61,270 nt of DNA from Pseudomonadota bacterium (GTDB lineage Bacteria; Pseudomonadota; Gammaproteobacteria; Pseudomonadales; Azotimanducaceae), in contig JACZXA010000002.1 of assembly GCA_022571865.1 (NCBI GenBank), positions 1-61,270 of the forward strand, given 5' to 3'. This document shows positions 16,540 to 25,844 of the stretch, piece after piece. The translations under genes and the position numbers were made by a program. Numbering within the stretch: the first letter of the stretch is position 1; the number at the start of each line of letters is the position of its first letter. The notes under the pieces are model-generated. The model saw only the letters and a program-made list of their open reading frames with translations. It was not told the origin of the DNA and made no database searches.

Positions 16540-17703
16540 CTAATCGGGCAAGCCAAGCACTCGTTTTGCGATGATGTTGCGTTGCACCTCGTTGCTGCCA
16601 CCGGCGATGGAGCGCGCTTTGCTGGCAAGCCAGGACCGTGTGGTTGCGGCCTCCTCGGCGCTGAAGTTGTCCCTTTCCCAGCCGATTCCGCAAGTACCCA
16701 TGATGGATATCTGTAGCTCCGTGCGCGCCTTGGCAAGATCCGCCCCGTAGAGCTTGAAGATGGAGGTGGCCGGACCCGGGGTAGAACCGGCAGATTCTTC
16801 CAGCGTGCGCGCTTGAGTCAGACGAAATGCGTAAGCGTCCATGTCGTGCCCGGCGATCTCCTCGCGCAATACCGGATCACTGATACGGCCGTTTTGCTCA
16901 CCGAGATACTTCCGAGCGAGATCGGACAGTTCGACACCCGTCTCCCGGTTGCCGCCCGTGGCAAGCGCTCGCGTGCCGGAACGCTCGTGCTGCAGGAGCC
17001 TCTTGGCTACCGTCCAACCTTTGTTGAGCGACCCAACCAGATCCGCCTTGCTCGCAATTGCATCGTCGAAAAACGTCTCACAGAACGGTGAGGCACCCGA
17101 GATGAGCCGAATCGGCTTCACCGTCACTCCGGGTTGATCCATCGTGAAAAGTAAGAAGCTGATCCCTTCATGTTTCGGTACATCGGGGTTGGTGCGTACG
17201 AGGCAGAAAATCCAATCGGCGTTATTGGCCGCCGTCGTCCAGATCTTCTGACCGTTGATCACAAAATGATCACCCGCGTCCTCCGCCCGGGTTCGCAGGC
17301 TCGCAAGATCCGAACCCGCCCCGGGTTCCGAGTATCCCTGACACCACCACACTTCACCGCGAGCGATTTTCGGCAGATGGCGTTTCTTCTGTTCGTCGGT
17401 GCCGTATTCCAGGAGGGTCGGACCGATCATCATGATGCCCATTCCCATGACCGGCGCAGGGGTACCCATGACCCGCATCTCCTGGAGCAGGATCAGCTCC
17501 TCGGCGGCGCTCAAACCCGCACCCCCGTACTCGGTCGGCCAGCTGGGCACCGTATAACCCTTATCTGCAGCACGCTCCAACCACAGCCGTTGATCATCGC
17601 TCATCGACACCTTGGTGCCGCCGCCGGGTATATCGGTAGAGCCACGGCAGCTCACAGGACAGTTCTCTTCCAACCAGCTGCGAACTTCTTCTTTGAACGA
17701 CAT
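16540..17703 (-). CDS. Acyl-CoA dehydrogenase family protein
   Basis: This 387-residue flavoenzyme has the family order: an N-terminal helical domain (EVRSWLEENCP, WPTEYGGAGLS), the middle beta domain with WWCQGYSEPGAGSDLASL and FVINGQKIWTT, and the C-terminal helical domain ending in AGGSNEVQRNIIAKRVLGLPD. It oxidises an acyl-CoA thioester to the 2,3-enoyl form with FAD. I chose ATG 17703 because GGGGAG lies just upstream; an earlier in-frame start would add 6 residues. It resembles the second copy at 56891-58069 along its length and probably belongs to the same subfamily with a different substrate. Confidence 0.9.
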   Translation of the reverse strand: MSFKEEVRSWLEENCPVSCRGSTDIPGGGTKVSMSDDQRLWLERAADKGYTVPSWPTEYGGAGLSAAEELILLQEMRVMGTPAPVMGMGIMMIGPTLLEYGTDEQKKRHLPKIARGEVWWCQGYSEPGAGSDLASLRTRAEDAGDHFVINGQKIWTTAANNADWIFCLVRTNPDVPKHEGISFLLFTMDQPGVTVKPIRLISGASPFCETFFDDAIASKADLVGSLNKGWTVAKRLLQHERSGTRALATGGNRETGVELSDLARKYLGEQNGRISDPVLREEIAGHDMDAYAFRLTQARTLEESAGSTPGPATSIFKLYGADLAKARTELQISIMGTCGIGWERDNFSAEEAATTRSWLASKARSIAGGSNEVQRNIIAKRVLGLPD

Positions 17704-17884
17704 GTTTATCTCCCCTTGCAACTCCTGATAGAACCGCTAACCGCTCTCCCGGTCAACCGACAGCCTGCTGACTGCAATGCGTAAACTGTGACGTAGCACA
17801 TACGAGTCGTGGTATGCGGGTTAGCCCAGACGCAGACCAAAACCGGTAATTTAGAAACCCTGGCAGTCGATCGAGGCAAATCCG

Positions 17885-18256
17885 ATGCGAAATTTCATCC
17901 AGCTCTGCGTACTCACCCTGCTCCTCTCCGGCACGTTTTCAATTCTGGCTGACGAGTCTCGAGAGACAACCAAAAAAGCCGCTATAGGAGGCGGCGTTGG
18001 AGGAGCTCTCGGTGCGGCGGTTGGTGCTGAATTAGGCGACCGTAAAGGGGCCATCATCGGCGCTGCGGTTGGTGCTGCCATTGGCGCGACGATAGCCACC
18101 GAGGGCAGCGGGACGGCGCACGACAGCGAAAAAGTCGGCGTAAAAGTACACACAGAAGTGGTTGTGATACCGCACGTTGAAGACGACGGGCACCACAACG
18201 GTCGCCACAAAGGCCACCATTGTCCGCCCGGGCAGGCCAAGAAGGGTCGCTGCTAG
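17885..18256 (+). CDS. Exported glycine-zipper protein with His-rich tail
   Basis: The protein is 123 residues with a signal peptide (LCVLTLLLSGTFSILA). Residues 32-75 form a glycine zipper with repeated GxxxG spacing (IGGGVGGALGAAVGAELGDRKGAIIGAAVGAAIGA). The C-terminal third is His-rich (HVEDDGHHNGRHKGHH) and ends CPPGQAKKGRC. Glycine zippers pack helices in membranes, and many such proteins are found in the outer membrane or envelope. The CPPGQAKKGRC ending recurs in similar small envelope proteins. A metal-binding role for the His tract is possible but unproven. Confidence 0.75.
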   Translation: MRNFIQLCVLTLLLSGTFSILADESRETTKKAAIGGGVGGALGAAVGAELGDRKGAIIGAAVGAAIGATIATEGSGTAHDSEKVGVKVHTEVVVIPHVEDDGHHNGRHKGHHCPPGQAKKGRC

Positions 18257-18415
18257 GATTATCCGGGCGAGTCCCACGATACGGGCTGCGCCAAGCTCAG
18301 GCTGCGCTTCGCTCATGCGCAACGATCGGGATTTTACCTCCGAACTCCCCGCGCTCGCATTCCATACCGTCTCCAGATACGGTAAGCCGCATTTTCTTCA
18401 AGCGAGAAGCGGCCC

Positions 18416-18723
18416 ATGCGTGAGATCCAGTTCGGCATCGGGTTTCGACGGTTGGATGATATCGCGGGCGAAGCACGCGAGGCGGAAGCGCTCGGTTACC
18501 AGTTCGTCACCACCGGTGAACGTGTCTTTTTCCATGGACCGACGGGCAATGGTTCGATCTCGTTGGCTGCAGCTGCCGGAAGTCCCGATGACTGTATAGG
18601 GCGTCTCAAGGAATATATCGCCGCGGGTGCGCGCACGATCATCCTGAACTCGGCCTGTCCTGGGACTACCTGGTGGAAAATCAACGGTTGCTCGCAGCAG
18701 CCGTGTTGACCGCACTGCGTTAG
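18416..18723 (+). pseudogene. LLM-class flavin-dependent oxidoreductase, internally deleted and frameshifted
   Basis: The first 55 residues (FGIGFRRLDDIAGEAREAEALG to TGNGSISLAAAAG) are the start of a luciferase-like monooxygenase barrel. The next codons jump straight to the C-terminal region SPDDCIGRLKEYIAAGARTIILNSACP, so roughly 200 middle residues are missing. After CP near 18660 the frame is lost. The next frame restores DYLVENQRLLAAAVLTALR and a stop at 18721-18723, the expected family ending. A large deletion and a frameshift in one gene make it a clear pseudogene. It converges on the thiolase gene. Confidence 0.75.
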
Positions 18724-18746
18724 AAGTGCCAGCGGTCCCGGTGCCT

Positions 18747-19934
18747 CTATACGGCTTCGACCAAACCCGCAGCACCCATACCCTTGCCGATACACATCGA
18801 CACGATGCCGAGCTTCTGGTCGCGGCGTTTCAGTTCGCGCAAAACCGTGCCTGTCAACCTCGAGCCCGTCATGCCAAACGGATGGCCGATGGCGATGGAA
18901 CCGCCGTTTACGTTGTACTTCTCAGGATCGATTCCCAGTCGGTCACGGCAATACAGACATTGTGACGCGAATGCTTCGTTCAGCTCCACAAGGTCAACAT
19001 CTTCAAGTGTCATCCCCAATCGATCCAGCAACTTCGGAATGGCAAAAACCGGTCCGATGCCCATTTCGTCTGGTTCACACCCGGCTACGGTGAATCCACG
19101 AAAGTATCCCATGGGTTCAAGACCCAACTGCTCGGCACGTTTTTCCGACATCACCAACGTCATTGAAGCACCGTCCGATAACTGCGAAGCGTTGCCCGCG
19201 GTCACCGTTCCGTCTTCCTCGAAAACCGGTTTCAGTTTGGCCAGACCTTCGAAGGTAGTGGTCGGTCGGTTACATTCATCCCTGTCGACCGTGCCCGCTA
19301 CGATTTCCGTTTCTTTCGTTTCCTTGTCGATCACCTTGCGCCACTCGACGGTCATTGGCGCGATCTCATCACCGATATAGCCAGCTTCTGCCGCGGCTGC
19401 GTAACGTTGCTGGCTCTGCAACGCGTACTCATCCTGACTTTCCCGGGACACCTGGTAACGGCGCGCAACCACTTCAGCGGTGTTGCCCATCGCCATGAAT
19501 ACATCGGGTTTCTCTTCGAGCAGGCGAGGATTCTCTTCAAAATTGGCCGGTTCTCCGCGACTCAAACCCGTGATCGATTCAACCCCGCCGGCCATGATGA
19601 TATCGGCACAGCCGCTGGCAACCTGGTTTGCCGCAAAAGCGATGGAGTTGAGTCCCGACGAACAAGCCCGGCTGATAGTGGTAGCGGGTACGGTGATCGG
19701 CAGCGTTGACAACACCACCGCGTGCCGGGCCACATTACCCGACTGCTCCCCAACCTGACGCCCGCAGCCGAGTATGACGTCTTCAATTTCCGCCGCATCC
19801 ACTTGTGGATTGCGCTCGAGGAGTGCGTCGATACAGTGGGCCACCAGATCATCCGACCGGGACATGTTGAAGGTCCCACGGTGCGCTTTGGCAAGTCCGG
19901 TGCGAATGTTGTCTACGATGACGACCTGGCTCAT
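18747..19934 (-). CDS. Acetyl-CoA acyltransferase (thiolase family)
   Basis: This 395-residue thiolase has all catalytic elements: nucleophile Cys91 in SRACSSGLNSIAF, His351 in GGSIAIGHPFG, and Cys381 in SMCIGKGMGAAG. The last motif has Lys where Gly is usual (normally CIGGG), a mild oddity. The enzyme cleaves 3-ketoacyl-CoA or condenses acetyl-CoA units. With two acyl-CoA dehydrogenases in the window it suggests beta-oxidation of unusual substrates. ATG 19934 fits the family N-terminus (MSQVVIVDNIRTGLAKAHRG); an in-frame start 6 codons upstream is less likely. Confidence 0.92.
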   Translation of the reverse strand: MSQVVIVDNIRTGLAKAHRGTFNMSRSDDLVAHCIDALLERNPQVDAAEIEDVILGCGRQVGEQSGNVARHAVVLSTLPITVPATTISRACSSGLNSIAFAANQVASGCADIIMAGGVESITGLSRGEPANFEENPRLLEEKPDVFMAMGNTAEVVARRYQVSRESQDEYALQSQQRYAAAAEAGYIGDEIAPMTVEWRKVIDKETKETEIVAGTVDRDECNRPTTTFEGLAKLKPVFEEDGTVTAGNASQLSDGASMTLVMSEKRAEQLGLEPMGYFRGFTVAGCEPDEMGIGPVFAIPKLLDRLGMTLEDVDLVELNEAFASQCLYCRDRLGIDPEKYNVNGGSIAIGHPFGMTGSRLTGTVLRELKRRDQKLGIVSMCIGKGMGAAGLVEAV

Positions 19935-20472
19935 GACGACCCCCTGGATCAAACGTGAGCCCGCAATCCTACACCACTCTTGGGTGTGACATCACCGAAG
20001 ACGATGACTCATGGCAACGCCTGGTCGATCTGTTGCTCCGACCCGTAAGGCTGGCGCCAAGAGGTTTTGAATACTCCCTGGCATGTGCGACAACCCCAGG
20101 AGAAGCCCATGGGACATCTCGAAAAACAATGACGATGTGGCGGCAGCGACCCGGAGGGTCTGTTACCGAGCTCGGGTTCGCGCCAATCGCGGAATTCTGC
20201 AAAGCTCATCCGAATACCGGGCAAGTACTAGCCCGGATTGTTCAGGAGCAGTCCAGGCTAGAGCGCATCGATGCGCAGTCGGGGGACGCTGCCACTGATA
20301 TCGACTGTTGGACTAGCAGAGACCCGGATACCGGGTCGGGTGTGATCGCAATCACAGAACGGCTGTCCCATCCCGCTATTAAGCCTGCCTGTGTGAAAGA
20401 CCTGAGACACAAGTAGCTGAATAATATCGCTAAAAAACGCAGTATCGACCGCTCGCTACATCAGACAGATCG
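19935..20472. other. Gap without a convincing gene; holds a possible terminal-repeat remnant
   Basis: Open frames exist on both strands, including one of 153 codons at 19955-20416 on the plus strand. None has a recognisable domain, and the composition differs between overlapping frames. I treat the stretch as non-coding or decayed. At 20228-20261 lies a short piece bounded by ends like those of the MITE-like elements. Confidence 0.4.
20228..20261. repeat. Possible collapsed remnant of the MITE-like element
   Basis: CTAGCCCGGATT at 20228 and TCCAGGCTAG at 20252-20261 match the two ends of the elements at 14046 and 50909 (the right end of copy 2 reads TTCAGGCTAG). Only 12 bp lie between them. 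It could be the scar of an internal deletion, or chance, given the short length. Confidence 0.3.
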
Positions 20473-22224
20473 ATGCTAGACAAGCTATTGGCAAACATAT
20501 CTCTCTCGCCCGTGCTAATCGCGGTTTGCGCCGCGATTGCCATTGTGTGCCTCTGGTTCGGTTGGATCGGAAAAGGGATTGGCACAACACGCAGGGAAAA
20601 AGCCCTCCATCACGATATCCTGGACGCAAAAGCGTCCATCCCGCAACTTGAAACTGCTGCTCGCAGCAGAGAACTCAACATTACCCGGCTCGAAGAAGAG
20701 ACCAAGGAACTCGCCAACCGTTCCATCGAACTCGCCCGTGAGGTGGATGAAAAAGACAAGGTGCTACGCGGCGCCGAACGCAAAGTGCGTAATCTCACTT
20801 CTGAGTTGGCTGCGGTGAAAGGAGCACTTCCCGACAATGGCAACATGATCGTCGACGGTTTTGAAGACGAACGTGCAGTTGAGGGCGATGGCGCCAACAG
20901 CACAGATGGCCAATCATTGTTAGCCGTGAAACTGAAGAAAGCCGAATTCCTCTACGAAAAACTGAAAGACACGATCATCAAAAGAGACGATCAGATACAA
21001 GCGCTCGAGGCCAAACTCGAATCATCACCAACAACCACGTCCAGTGACTCAGCCGAAGCGGACGAGACCGTTCAAGCCCTGCAGGACCAGCTTCATGACC
21101 AGCAAAGTAAAATCGACGAACTGACGTCTCGGCTGGAAGAAATCAAGCAAGAGAAGGACATGCTCGCCGACATGGCCAAACGGCGCAGCGAAAGTAACAA
21201 GCTACTCAAAGAAGCGAGTGCTGCGGCCGAAGGCCAGATTCCAAAGTTCCAAGAAGATATCGAAGCTCGCGATAAAACGATCTCCGACCGAGAAAGATCA
21301 ATCAAACGTTATCTGAAGGAACTCGAGGAACTCAAAGAAGAGCGAGCAAAACACCAAGCGGAAATCGCCGACCTGAGCAGACAGGACGGGGATCACAACG
21401 TTGAGCTGACATCACGTGATGACCAGATTATCAGTCTCGGCAACAACGTTCGCACGAGTGAAGATCGAGCGACAACCCTCGTGGCCGAGATCAGCAATCT
21501 CAAGACCTCCATCGAAAATACCCAGACCTTGCTGCGGGAACGCGAAGAAACTATCAACGAACAGCTTCTGTCCCTGGCCGAATCGTCTACCCGACTCGAA
21601 GAGCAGTTACAGACGACCAACACGATGCAAGGGGCGATAAAAGACCGCGACTTCAAGATCGAAACACTCACCCACGAAGTCGCTGAAATGAAAACCCACC
21701 TCAGCAAAACCGAGCAGCAGGCAACCGATGCGTTCGACATGTTCGAGAAACGCCAGGAAATGCTTACCGTAGAGAAAACGACTTCACAAGAGGCGAGCGA
21801 CGCGATCAGCCGCAAGGCCGAAGACTTAAGCGCCCAGCTGGCTCAAAGCGAAAGATGGCTCACTCGGACGAAACAAACCTTACACGATCGCGAAACGCAG
21901 TTACGAGGTTTGGAAAAAACCGTTGCTGACATTGAGACACAGAACAACACGCTTGCCAGCGAACTCAACGGGCAAACGCAGGCTCGCCGAAGCGCCGAAG
22001 CCGATGCTCGCGCCACCAACGGCCAGTTGGTATCACAGGAATCTAAAACTCAGCAAGCTGTCTCGCAACTCAAGGAGCAAGACCAGACAATTGCTGTGTT
22101 CAAAAGCACTGTCAGCGAACTCGAGATCAAGGTGAGCACGTTATCCACCGAAGTCGCTTCGTTGACAGAGCAACTCGAAGCCGGGATGCAATCTGGCCCT
22201 GACGCGGTTGCGCAAACAACATAG
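20473..22224 (+). CDS. Membrane-tethered long coiled-coil protein
   Basis: This 583-residue protein has one N-terminal transmembrane helix (LIAVCAAIAIVCLWFGWIGKG, residues 15-36). Almost everything after it has coiled-coil composition, rich in Glu, Lys, Gln, Leu and Ser, from residue 48 to about 565. A low-complexity break near 130-150 (DGFEDERAVEGDGANSTDG) and a Ser/Thr patch near 190 (SSPTTTSSDSAEADE) interrupt the heptads. The tail is short. No ATPase or enzymatic domain is visible. Such architecture suits a scaffold or spacer attached to the inner membrane. I do not recognise a family, and the resemblance to SMC-like proteins is only compositional. Confidence 0.75.
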   Translation: MLDKLLANISLSPVLIAVCAAIAIVCLWFGWIGKGIGTTRREKALHHDILDAKASIPQLETAARSRELNITRLEEETKELANRSIELAREVDEKDKVLRGAERKVRNLTSELAAVKGALPDNGNMIVDGFEDERAVEGDGANSTDGQSLLAVKLKKAEFLYEKLKDTIIKRDDQIQALEAKLESSPTTTSSDSAEADETVQALQDQLHDQQSKIDELTSRLEEIKQEKDMLADMAKRRSESNKLLKEASAAAEGQIPKFQEDIEARDKTISDRERSIKRYLKELEELKEERAKHQAEIADLSRQDGDHNVELTSRDDQIISLGNNVRTSEDRATTLVAEISNLKTSIENTQTLLREREETINEQLLSLAESSTRLEEQLQTTNTMQGAIKDRDFKIETLTHEVAEMKTHLSKTEQQATDAFDMFEKRQEMLTVEKTTSQEASDAISRKAEDLSAQLAQSERWLTRTKQTLHDRETQLRGLEKTVADIETQNNTLASELNGQTQARRSAEADARATNGQLVSQESKTQQAVSQLKEQDQTIAVFKSTVSELEIKVSTLSTEVASLTEQLEAGMQSGPDAVAQTT

Positions 22225-22259
22225 CACAGCAACTCTGCCTACCCCCACCTAAACCAACT

Positions 22260-23702
22260 CTAGCGTCTCTGCTGAATGGCAAACGCCTCTTCCGGCGAAC
22301 GAACGATGTGTTTTCGAGCATACAAAGCAAAATAGCCGAGACCTGCCGCGAACCACAGCGCAACACCGATCACACCTTGGCGAAAATCCGAGTTCATGAA
22401 CAAAGTAACCAACGCCACCAGCGAGATCACCAGCGCCACCCATGCACCAGCAACTCCCAGCGGGCTGACGAATGGCCGCTCAACATGCGCAAACCGCCGC
22501 TTCAGCACAATGTACGCGATCATCTGCATGGCATAGGCAATCAAAGCACCGAAAACCGCCATGTTGAGGATCACGCCACCAAATGTACCCGTCTCGTCGG
22601 CGAAGTGAAGCACCAGCAGTACCGCGTATCCGACCAGCGCGCCCCAGACCAGCGCCACATAGGGAGTTTTGCGCACACCGTGAGTCACCGACATCCAGGT
22701 GGGGAAGTAGCCCGCGCGGCTGAGCGAATAGATGTTGCGCCCATAGGCATAAATAATCGCGTGGAAGCTGGCGATCAACCCGGCTACCGCCACAAGCCCC
22801 AACACCTTGGCACTCGTCACGCCCAGCGTGAGTTCGAGTCCTTCGAGTAATGGTTCTTCGGTCTGCGAGCCGAAGTACGCCGCTCCTCCTCCGATACCCA
22901 TGTTCAGGAAGGTAATCAACACACCGGTGACAATCAGTGTGACCAACCCCCAGAGCAACCCACGTGGCATGTCACGCTTTACATCCACCGATTCCTCCGC
23001 CGCAAGCGGCAGTTGCTCGATAGCGAGGTACAGCCAGATAGCAAATGGTAGAGCCGCACCCACCGCAGTCAAACCCTTCGGTAGAAAACGGGTTTGCCCG
23101 ACGTCCGGTTCGATGTTCCACAGATTGTCCCAGGAAAACAGCGGAATTGCGCTTATGTAAAAGACTAACAATATTGCCAACGCAATCAGAGTAATAACCA
23201 CCACAAATCGAAACGATTCCTCTACACCAAGTACGTTGAGCCCCACAAACAGTGCATAAAGCACAAGCCACCACAAAGGTTGCGCGGCGTCGGGGGTGTC
23301 GAAAATGTTCTGCAGGTACGCGGCGGCGAAATAGCACACCACCGCCGTGGTGATGACATACTCCATGTTTTCCGCAAGCCCGGTAATGTACCCGGCCCAC
23401 GGGCCAAGCGCTGTGCGACTAAATGAGTATGCGCCACCCGTATGTGGCATCGCGGTAGACATTTCCGCTATGCAGTAGCACAACCCTACGTACATCACCG
23501 TGATGATGGCCACCGCTATCAGAAAACCGCCAAACCCAGCCTGACCGACCCCTAAGTTCCAACCCGAGAAGTCACCCGAGATTACCGCACCGACGCCGAG
23601 CGCCCACAGCGAGAACACGCCCGCATAACGTTTGAGACTCCGCCGTTCGAAGTAACCATCCTCGGCTTCACGATACTTCACACCGCCAGACTGTTCTGGC
23701 AT
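22260..23702 (-). CDS. APC-family permease, ethanolamine permease-like
   Basis: This 480-residue protein has about 12 transmembrane helices. Its start, LKRYAGVFSLWALGVGAVISGDFSGWNLG, is characteristic of the ethanolamine permease subfamily of amino acid-polyamine-organocation transporters. Further family blocks are MPHTGGAYSFSRTALGPWAGYITGLAENMEY and LYLAIEQLPLAAEES. The ATG at 23702 has GGAGG 7 nt upstream. No ethanolamine ammonia-lyase genes are in the window, so the amine transported is uncertain. It converges on the coiled-coil gene with a 35 bp gap. Confidence 0.85.
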   Translation of the reverse strand: MPEQSGGVKYREAEDGYFERRSLKRYAGVFSLWALGVGAVISGDFSGWNLGVGQAGFGGFLIAVAIITVMYVGLCYCIAEMSTAMPHTGGAYSFSRTALGPWAGYITGLAENMEYVITTAVVCYFAAAYLQNIFDTPDAAQPLWWLVLYALFVGLNVLGVEESFRFVVVITLIALAILLVFYISAIPLFSWDNLWNIEPDVGQTRFLPKGLTAVGAALPFAIWLYLAIEQLPLAAEESVDVKRDMPRGLLWGLVTLIVTGVLITFLNMGIGGGAAYFGSQTEEPLLEGLELTLGVTSAKVLGLVAVAGLIASFHAIIYAYGRNIYSLSRAGYFPTWMSVTHGVRKTPYVALVWGALVGYAVLLVLHFADETGTFGGVILNMAVFGALIAYAMQMIAYIVLKRRFAHVERPFVSPLGVAGAWVALVISLVALVTLFMNSDFRQGVIGVALWFAAGLGYFALYARKHIVRSPEEAFAIQQRR

Positions 23703-23847
23703 ACATTTTCCTCCATCAGGCACAACTGTCTGGTGACACTATGGCACGTGAAGCTGTGAACCCTACCGTGATTCGAGCAAGGTTGCATCAGTTCAGGCTA
23801 GGCCGCCGGTGCCTGATAGACTCGTACGCATTGAAGGGGAGAACACC

Positions 23848-24606
23848 ATGAAGTTATTCGACCTCCATGGTCGAGCCGCCATCGTGACCGGCGGTAATGG
23901 CGGTATTGGCCGTGGCCTTGCACTGGCGTTCGCACAAGCCGGCGCTGATGTATGTATCGCGGCGCGTAGTAAAAGCAAGCTCGACAGTACTGCAGCCGAG
24001 ATTGAGGCACTCGGCGCAAATTGCCTGAGCATCGAATGCGACGTAAATGAACTGGAAGATCTAAAGCGAACACTCGAACTCACCAAGGAACGTTTTGGCG
24101 CTTGTCATATTCTCGTGAACAACGCCGGTATCGCGCAACAGGCGCTGCCACAAGATCTAACCGACGAGCAGTGGGACCGCGTGATAGACACCAATTTAAC
24201 CAGCGTGTTTCGCTTCTCACGTACTGTGTTCCCGACGTTTCGAGATCAGGGGGGCGGCAAGATCATCAATATCGGTTCCGAGTACTCACTGTTCGGAAGC
24301 GCTTTCGTACCGGGTTACTCCGCAAGCAAAGGGGGCGTGATCCAGCTCACCAAATCACTTGCCGTTGCATGGGCCGACGTGAACATACAGGTCAACGCGA
24401 TCATTCCAGGTTGGATCACCTCGGAGATGACCGGCCCGGTGAAAGAGAACGTCGAGATGTTTCAGGCAATCGTCAGTCGTACCCCGGCGGGTAGATTCGG
24501 TGAACCCGAAGAACTGGGTGGTGCGGGGATATTCCTCGCGTCAGCAGCTTCCGACTTCGTTACTGGTCAGAGCATTGTCGTCGACGGAGGGTATAGTGTC
24601 AGCTAG
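23848..24606 (+). CDS. SDR family NAD(P)-dependent oxidoreductase
   Basis: This 252-residue classical short-chain dehydrogenase/reductase has the cofactor loop TGGNGGIG at 14-21, NNAG at 91-94, Ser144 or Ser147, and the catalytic Tyr157 and Lys161 in YSASK. The C-terminal end GQSIVVDGGYSVS is normal. It reduces a carbonyl or oxidises an alcohol with NAD(P); the substrate cannot be read. AAGGGGAG precedes ATG 23848. The acetyltransferase gene follows after 20 bp, so the two are likely co-transcribed. Confidence 0.92.
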   Translation: MKLFDLHGRAAIVTGGNGGIGRGLALAFAQAGADVCIAARSKSKLDSTAAEIEALGANCLSIECDVNELEDLKRTLELTKERFGACHILVNNAGIAQQALPQDLTDEQWDRVIDTNLTSVFRFSRTVFPTFRDQGGGKIINIGSEYSLFGSAFVPGYSASKGGVIQLTKSLAVAWADVNIQVNAIIPGWITSEMTGPVKENVEMFQAIVSRTPAGRFGEPEELGGAGIFLASAASDFVTGQSIVVDGGYSVS

Positions 24607-24626
24607 TGTCCTGTCTGGAAACACCT

Positions 24627-25844
24627 ATGGCCATTGAGATCAGACCTGCTCGTGGTGACGAACTCGACCAACTCGGGTTGCTAACCTCTTATGTCTATGG
24701 CGGAGCGTTCGGCGACGGGCCTGACAATCTTCCCGCACAGTCCCAACGTCCGGAGTGGACCTTGTGCGCTTTCGACGGTCCGAAAATGGTGTCGAGTTTC
24801 TCCACCTTCCCTTTTACCATGCGCGCCAATGGCAAAGCGATCGCCCTCGGTGGTGTTTCGGTGGTAGGCACCCTGCCCGAGTACCGGCGCCGCGGTCTCG
24901 TTCGCAAAATCACCACCCAGGCGTTTGCCGATATGCGGGAAAAAGGTCAGAGCGTCGCTGCACTCTGGGCTTCGCAGGCGGCAATCTATCAGCGTTACCA
25001 GTACGCGCTTGCAACGCAGTTGAGACGCTACTCCATCGATACCGTAGACATTGCCTTTCATGACGATGATGGCGGAAGTGGCCGGGTAACCCGAACCGAC
25101 GTCACTGCCGGGCTCGATGTGATTCGTGAGATTTATCGAGAGTTCATTGCGGACAGAACCTGTTATCTACACCGTGCCCGAGCCATGTGGTCGAACAATG
25201 CGTTACAACCGAGCGAACGAGACGGACCCGTGGAGGTCGCCGTCTGCTACGACTCGACAGATTCACCCTGCGGATATGTGGTGTACACGTTGCGCTCCGG
25301 TCAGGTAGCCCATGACGCACGCAACCAGGAAATCAAAGTTCGTGATCTTGCCTGGCTGACGCCTGATGCCTATCGGTCCTTGTGGAGCTTCTTAGGCCGC
25401 CACGATCTGGTAGGCCGGGTAATCTGGGACTCGGCACCGCTGGACGATCCAGCGATGGAACACTTTCGTGAACCGCGGATGCTCAAGACCCAGGATCGCG
25501 AGGGGATCTGGTTGCGAGTGGTGGATGTGGCTCCGGCACTCGAAGGACGGGGCTACGACACGTCGGCAAGTCTGGTAATCGGCATTTCCGACGATCCACT
25601 CACACCGTGGAATGGCGGAAGTTACGAGTTGGAGGTTAGCCCCGCAGGCGCCCGTGTAGCCAAAAGTGACGCTACGCCAGAGGTGTCCCTGTCGCTCAAA
25701 ACACTCGCTTCTCTCTACACGGGATTTCGCCGCGCACGCGATCTCGAACACTGGGGTTACCTGAAAGGTTCACCGGCGGCAATCATCAAAGCGGAACAGA
25801 TTTTTGCGACCCGCCATGCGCCACACTGTCCGGATCACTTCTGA
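24627..25844 (+). CDS. Eis-like GNAT family N-acetyltransferase
   Basis: This 405-residue protein has an N-terminal GNAT domain (IEIRPARGDELDQLGLL, then the acetyl-CoA loop GVSVVGTLPEYRRRGLVRKI near 90-105), a second GNAT-like half and a C-terminal sterol-carrier-like part. It ends in a free phenylalanine (CPDHF), and in Eis enzymes the C-terminal carboxylate acts in catalysis. Eis proteins acetylate amines such as aminoglycosides or lysine side chains. A GTG 7 codons upstream overlaps the SDR stop, but ATG 24627 begins the conserved domain. The native substrate is unknown. Confidence 0.85.
   Translation: MAIEIRPARGDELDQLGLLTSYVYGGAFGDGPDNLPAQSQRPEWTLCAFDGPKMVSSFSTFPFTMRANGKAIALGGVSVVGTLPEYRRRGLVRKITTQAFADMREKGQSVAALWASQAAIYQRYQYALATQLRRYSIDTVDIAFHDDDGGSGRVTRTDVTAGLDVIREIYREFIADRTCYLHRARAMWSNNALQPSERDGPVEVAVCYDSTDSPCGYVVYTLRSGQVAHDARNQEIKVRDLAWLTPDAYRSLWSFLGRHDLVGRVIWDSAPLDDPAMEHFREPRMLKTQDREGIWLRVVDVAPALEGRGYDTSASLVIGISDDPLTPWNGGSYELEVSPAGARVAKSDATPEVSLSLKTLASLYTGFRRARDLEHWGYLKGSPAAIIKAEQIFATRHAPHCPDHF

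Noticed and set aside
19955-20416. 153-codon frame after the thiolase gene
   Set aside because: No domain, no convincing ribosome-binding site, and competing frames of similar length on both strands; more likely non-coding.
23790-23806. CAGGCTAGG near the SDR gene as another element end
   Set aside because: Only about 8 bp match the element end and there is no partner repeat; chance is more likely.
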